A stretch of 64,000 nucleotides of DNA from Hetaerina americana (taxonomy: Eukaryota > Arthropoda > Insecta > Odonata > Calopterygidae). The translations under genes and the position numbers were made by a program. Below, piece after piece: positions 63,961 through 64,000 of this stretch (within the stretch, counting starts at the first letter, position 1; each line of letters opens with the position of its first letter). The stretch covers positions 24,443-88,442 of the forward strand of contig JAKTNV010000643.1 of NCBI GenBank assembly GCA_022747635.1. Direction: 5' to 3'. Under the pieces are notes generated by a model, which made no database searches, was not told the origin of the DNA, and was given only the letters and a program-made list of their open reading frames with translations.

Positions 63961-64000
63961 AGTTTATATGATGCGATGGTAATGTGGGATCTTGTAAAAG
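63961..64000. other. Putative non-satellite flank
   Basis: These 40 bases contain GATGCGATGG and GTGGGATCTTG and match no part of the monomer on either strand by eye. I take this as the right boundary of the array. The piece is too short to identify, and it could also be a junction with another element inserted in the array. Confidence 0.7.

Noticed and set aside
1..64000. A previously undescribed gene system (defence, secretion or biosynthesis)
   Set aside because: No coding content of any kind is supported. The interest of the window lies in the structure and evolution of the satellite.

Overview
The whole window is one block of satellite DNA: head-to-tail copies of a single AT-rich monomer on a constant strand, with no gene-sized coding region, RNA gene or recognisable transposon. 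Taking the first T of the TTG in the motif CAGAAGATTG as a fixed phase point, I placed 203 consecutive copies from 293 to 63692, plus a cut copy at the left edge. The mean spacing is about 313.9 bp. G+C is about 33% in the monomer I counted. Long satellite arrays with higher-order repeats point to a eukaryotic chromosome (centromeric, pericentromeric, subtelomeric or other heterochromatin). I cannot name the lineage or the chromosomal site from sequence alone.

Layout. Position 1 lies inside a monomer, so the array continues to the left. From 1247 to 10312 an 8-monomer higher-order unit of about 2.50 kb is repeated four times with near identity; the third and fourth copies are each one monomer short through different fusion points. 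From 10.3 to 29 kb the same monomer types recur in rearranged order, including a 9-monomer 2.8-kb unit and a 1.25-kb tandem duplication. From 29 to 49.8 kb new subtypes appear: monomers with an extra TATTCTAGG block, with two G tracts, or with a T8 run. They form mosaic units, including a 2.5-kb segment present twice about 12.9 kb apart and a perfectly phased 940-bp three-monomer duplication. From 49.8 to 59 kb a 17-monomer, 5.36-kb unit is present one and two-thirds times. From 59 kb to the end the copies are more divergent. The array breaks down at about 63.94-63.96 kb, and the last 40 bases look like non-satellite flank.

Spacings fall into classes set mainly by one hypervariable site, a poly-G tract. 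Copies of about 307 bp have only two G there, 311-317 bp copies usually have 7-10 G, 320-323 bp copies carry a short insertion, and 330-332 bp copies carry two G tracts. The rest of the monomer is strongly conserved and holds small dyads and phased A tracts.

Open frames of 60-110 codons recur on both strands at every monomer. They begin mostly at TTG or GTG, are broken by frameshifts and stops in many copies, and are by-products of the repeat. I call no CDS. Monomer names (M1-M8, X, Y, S, N1-N6, P) are my own labels for recurring sequence variants.
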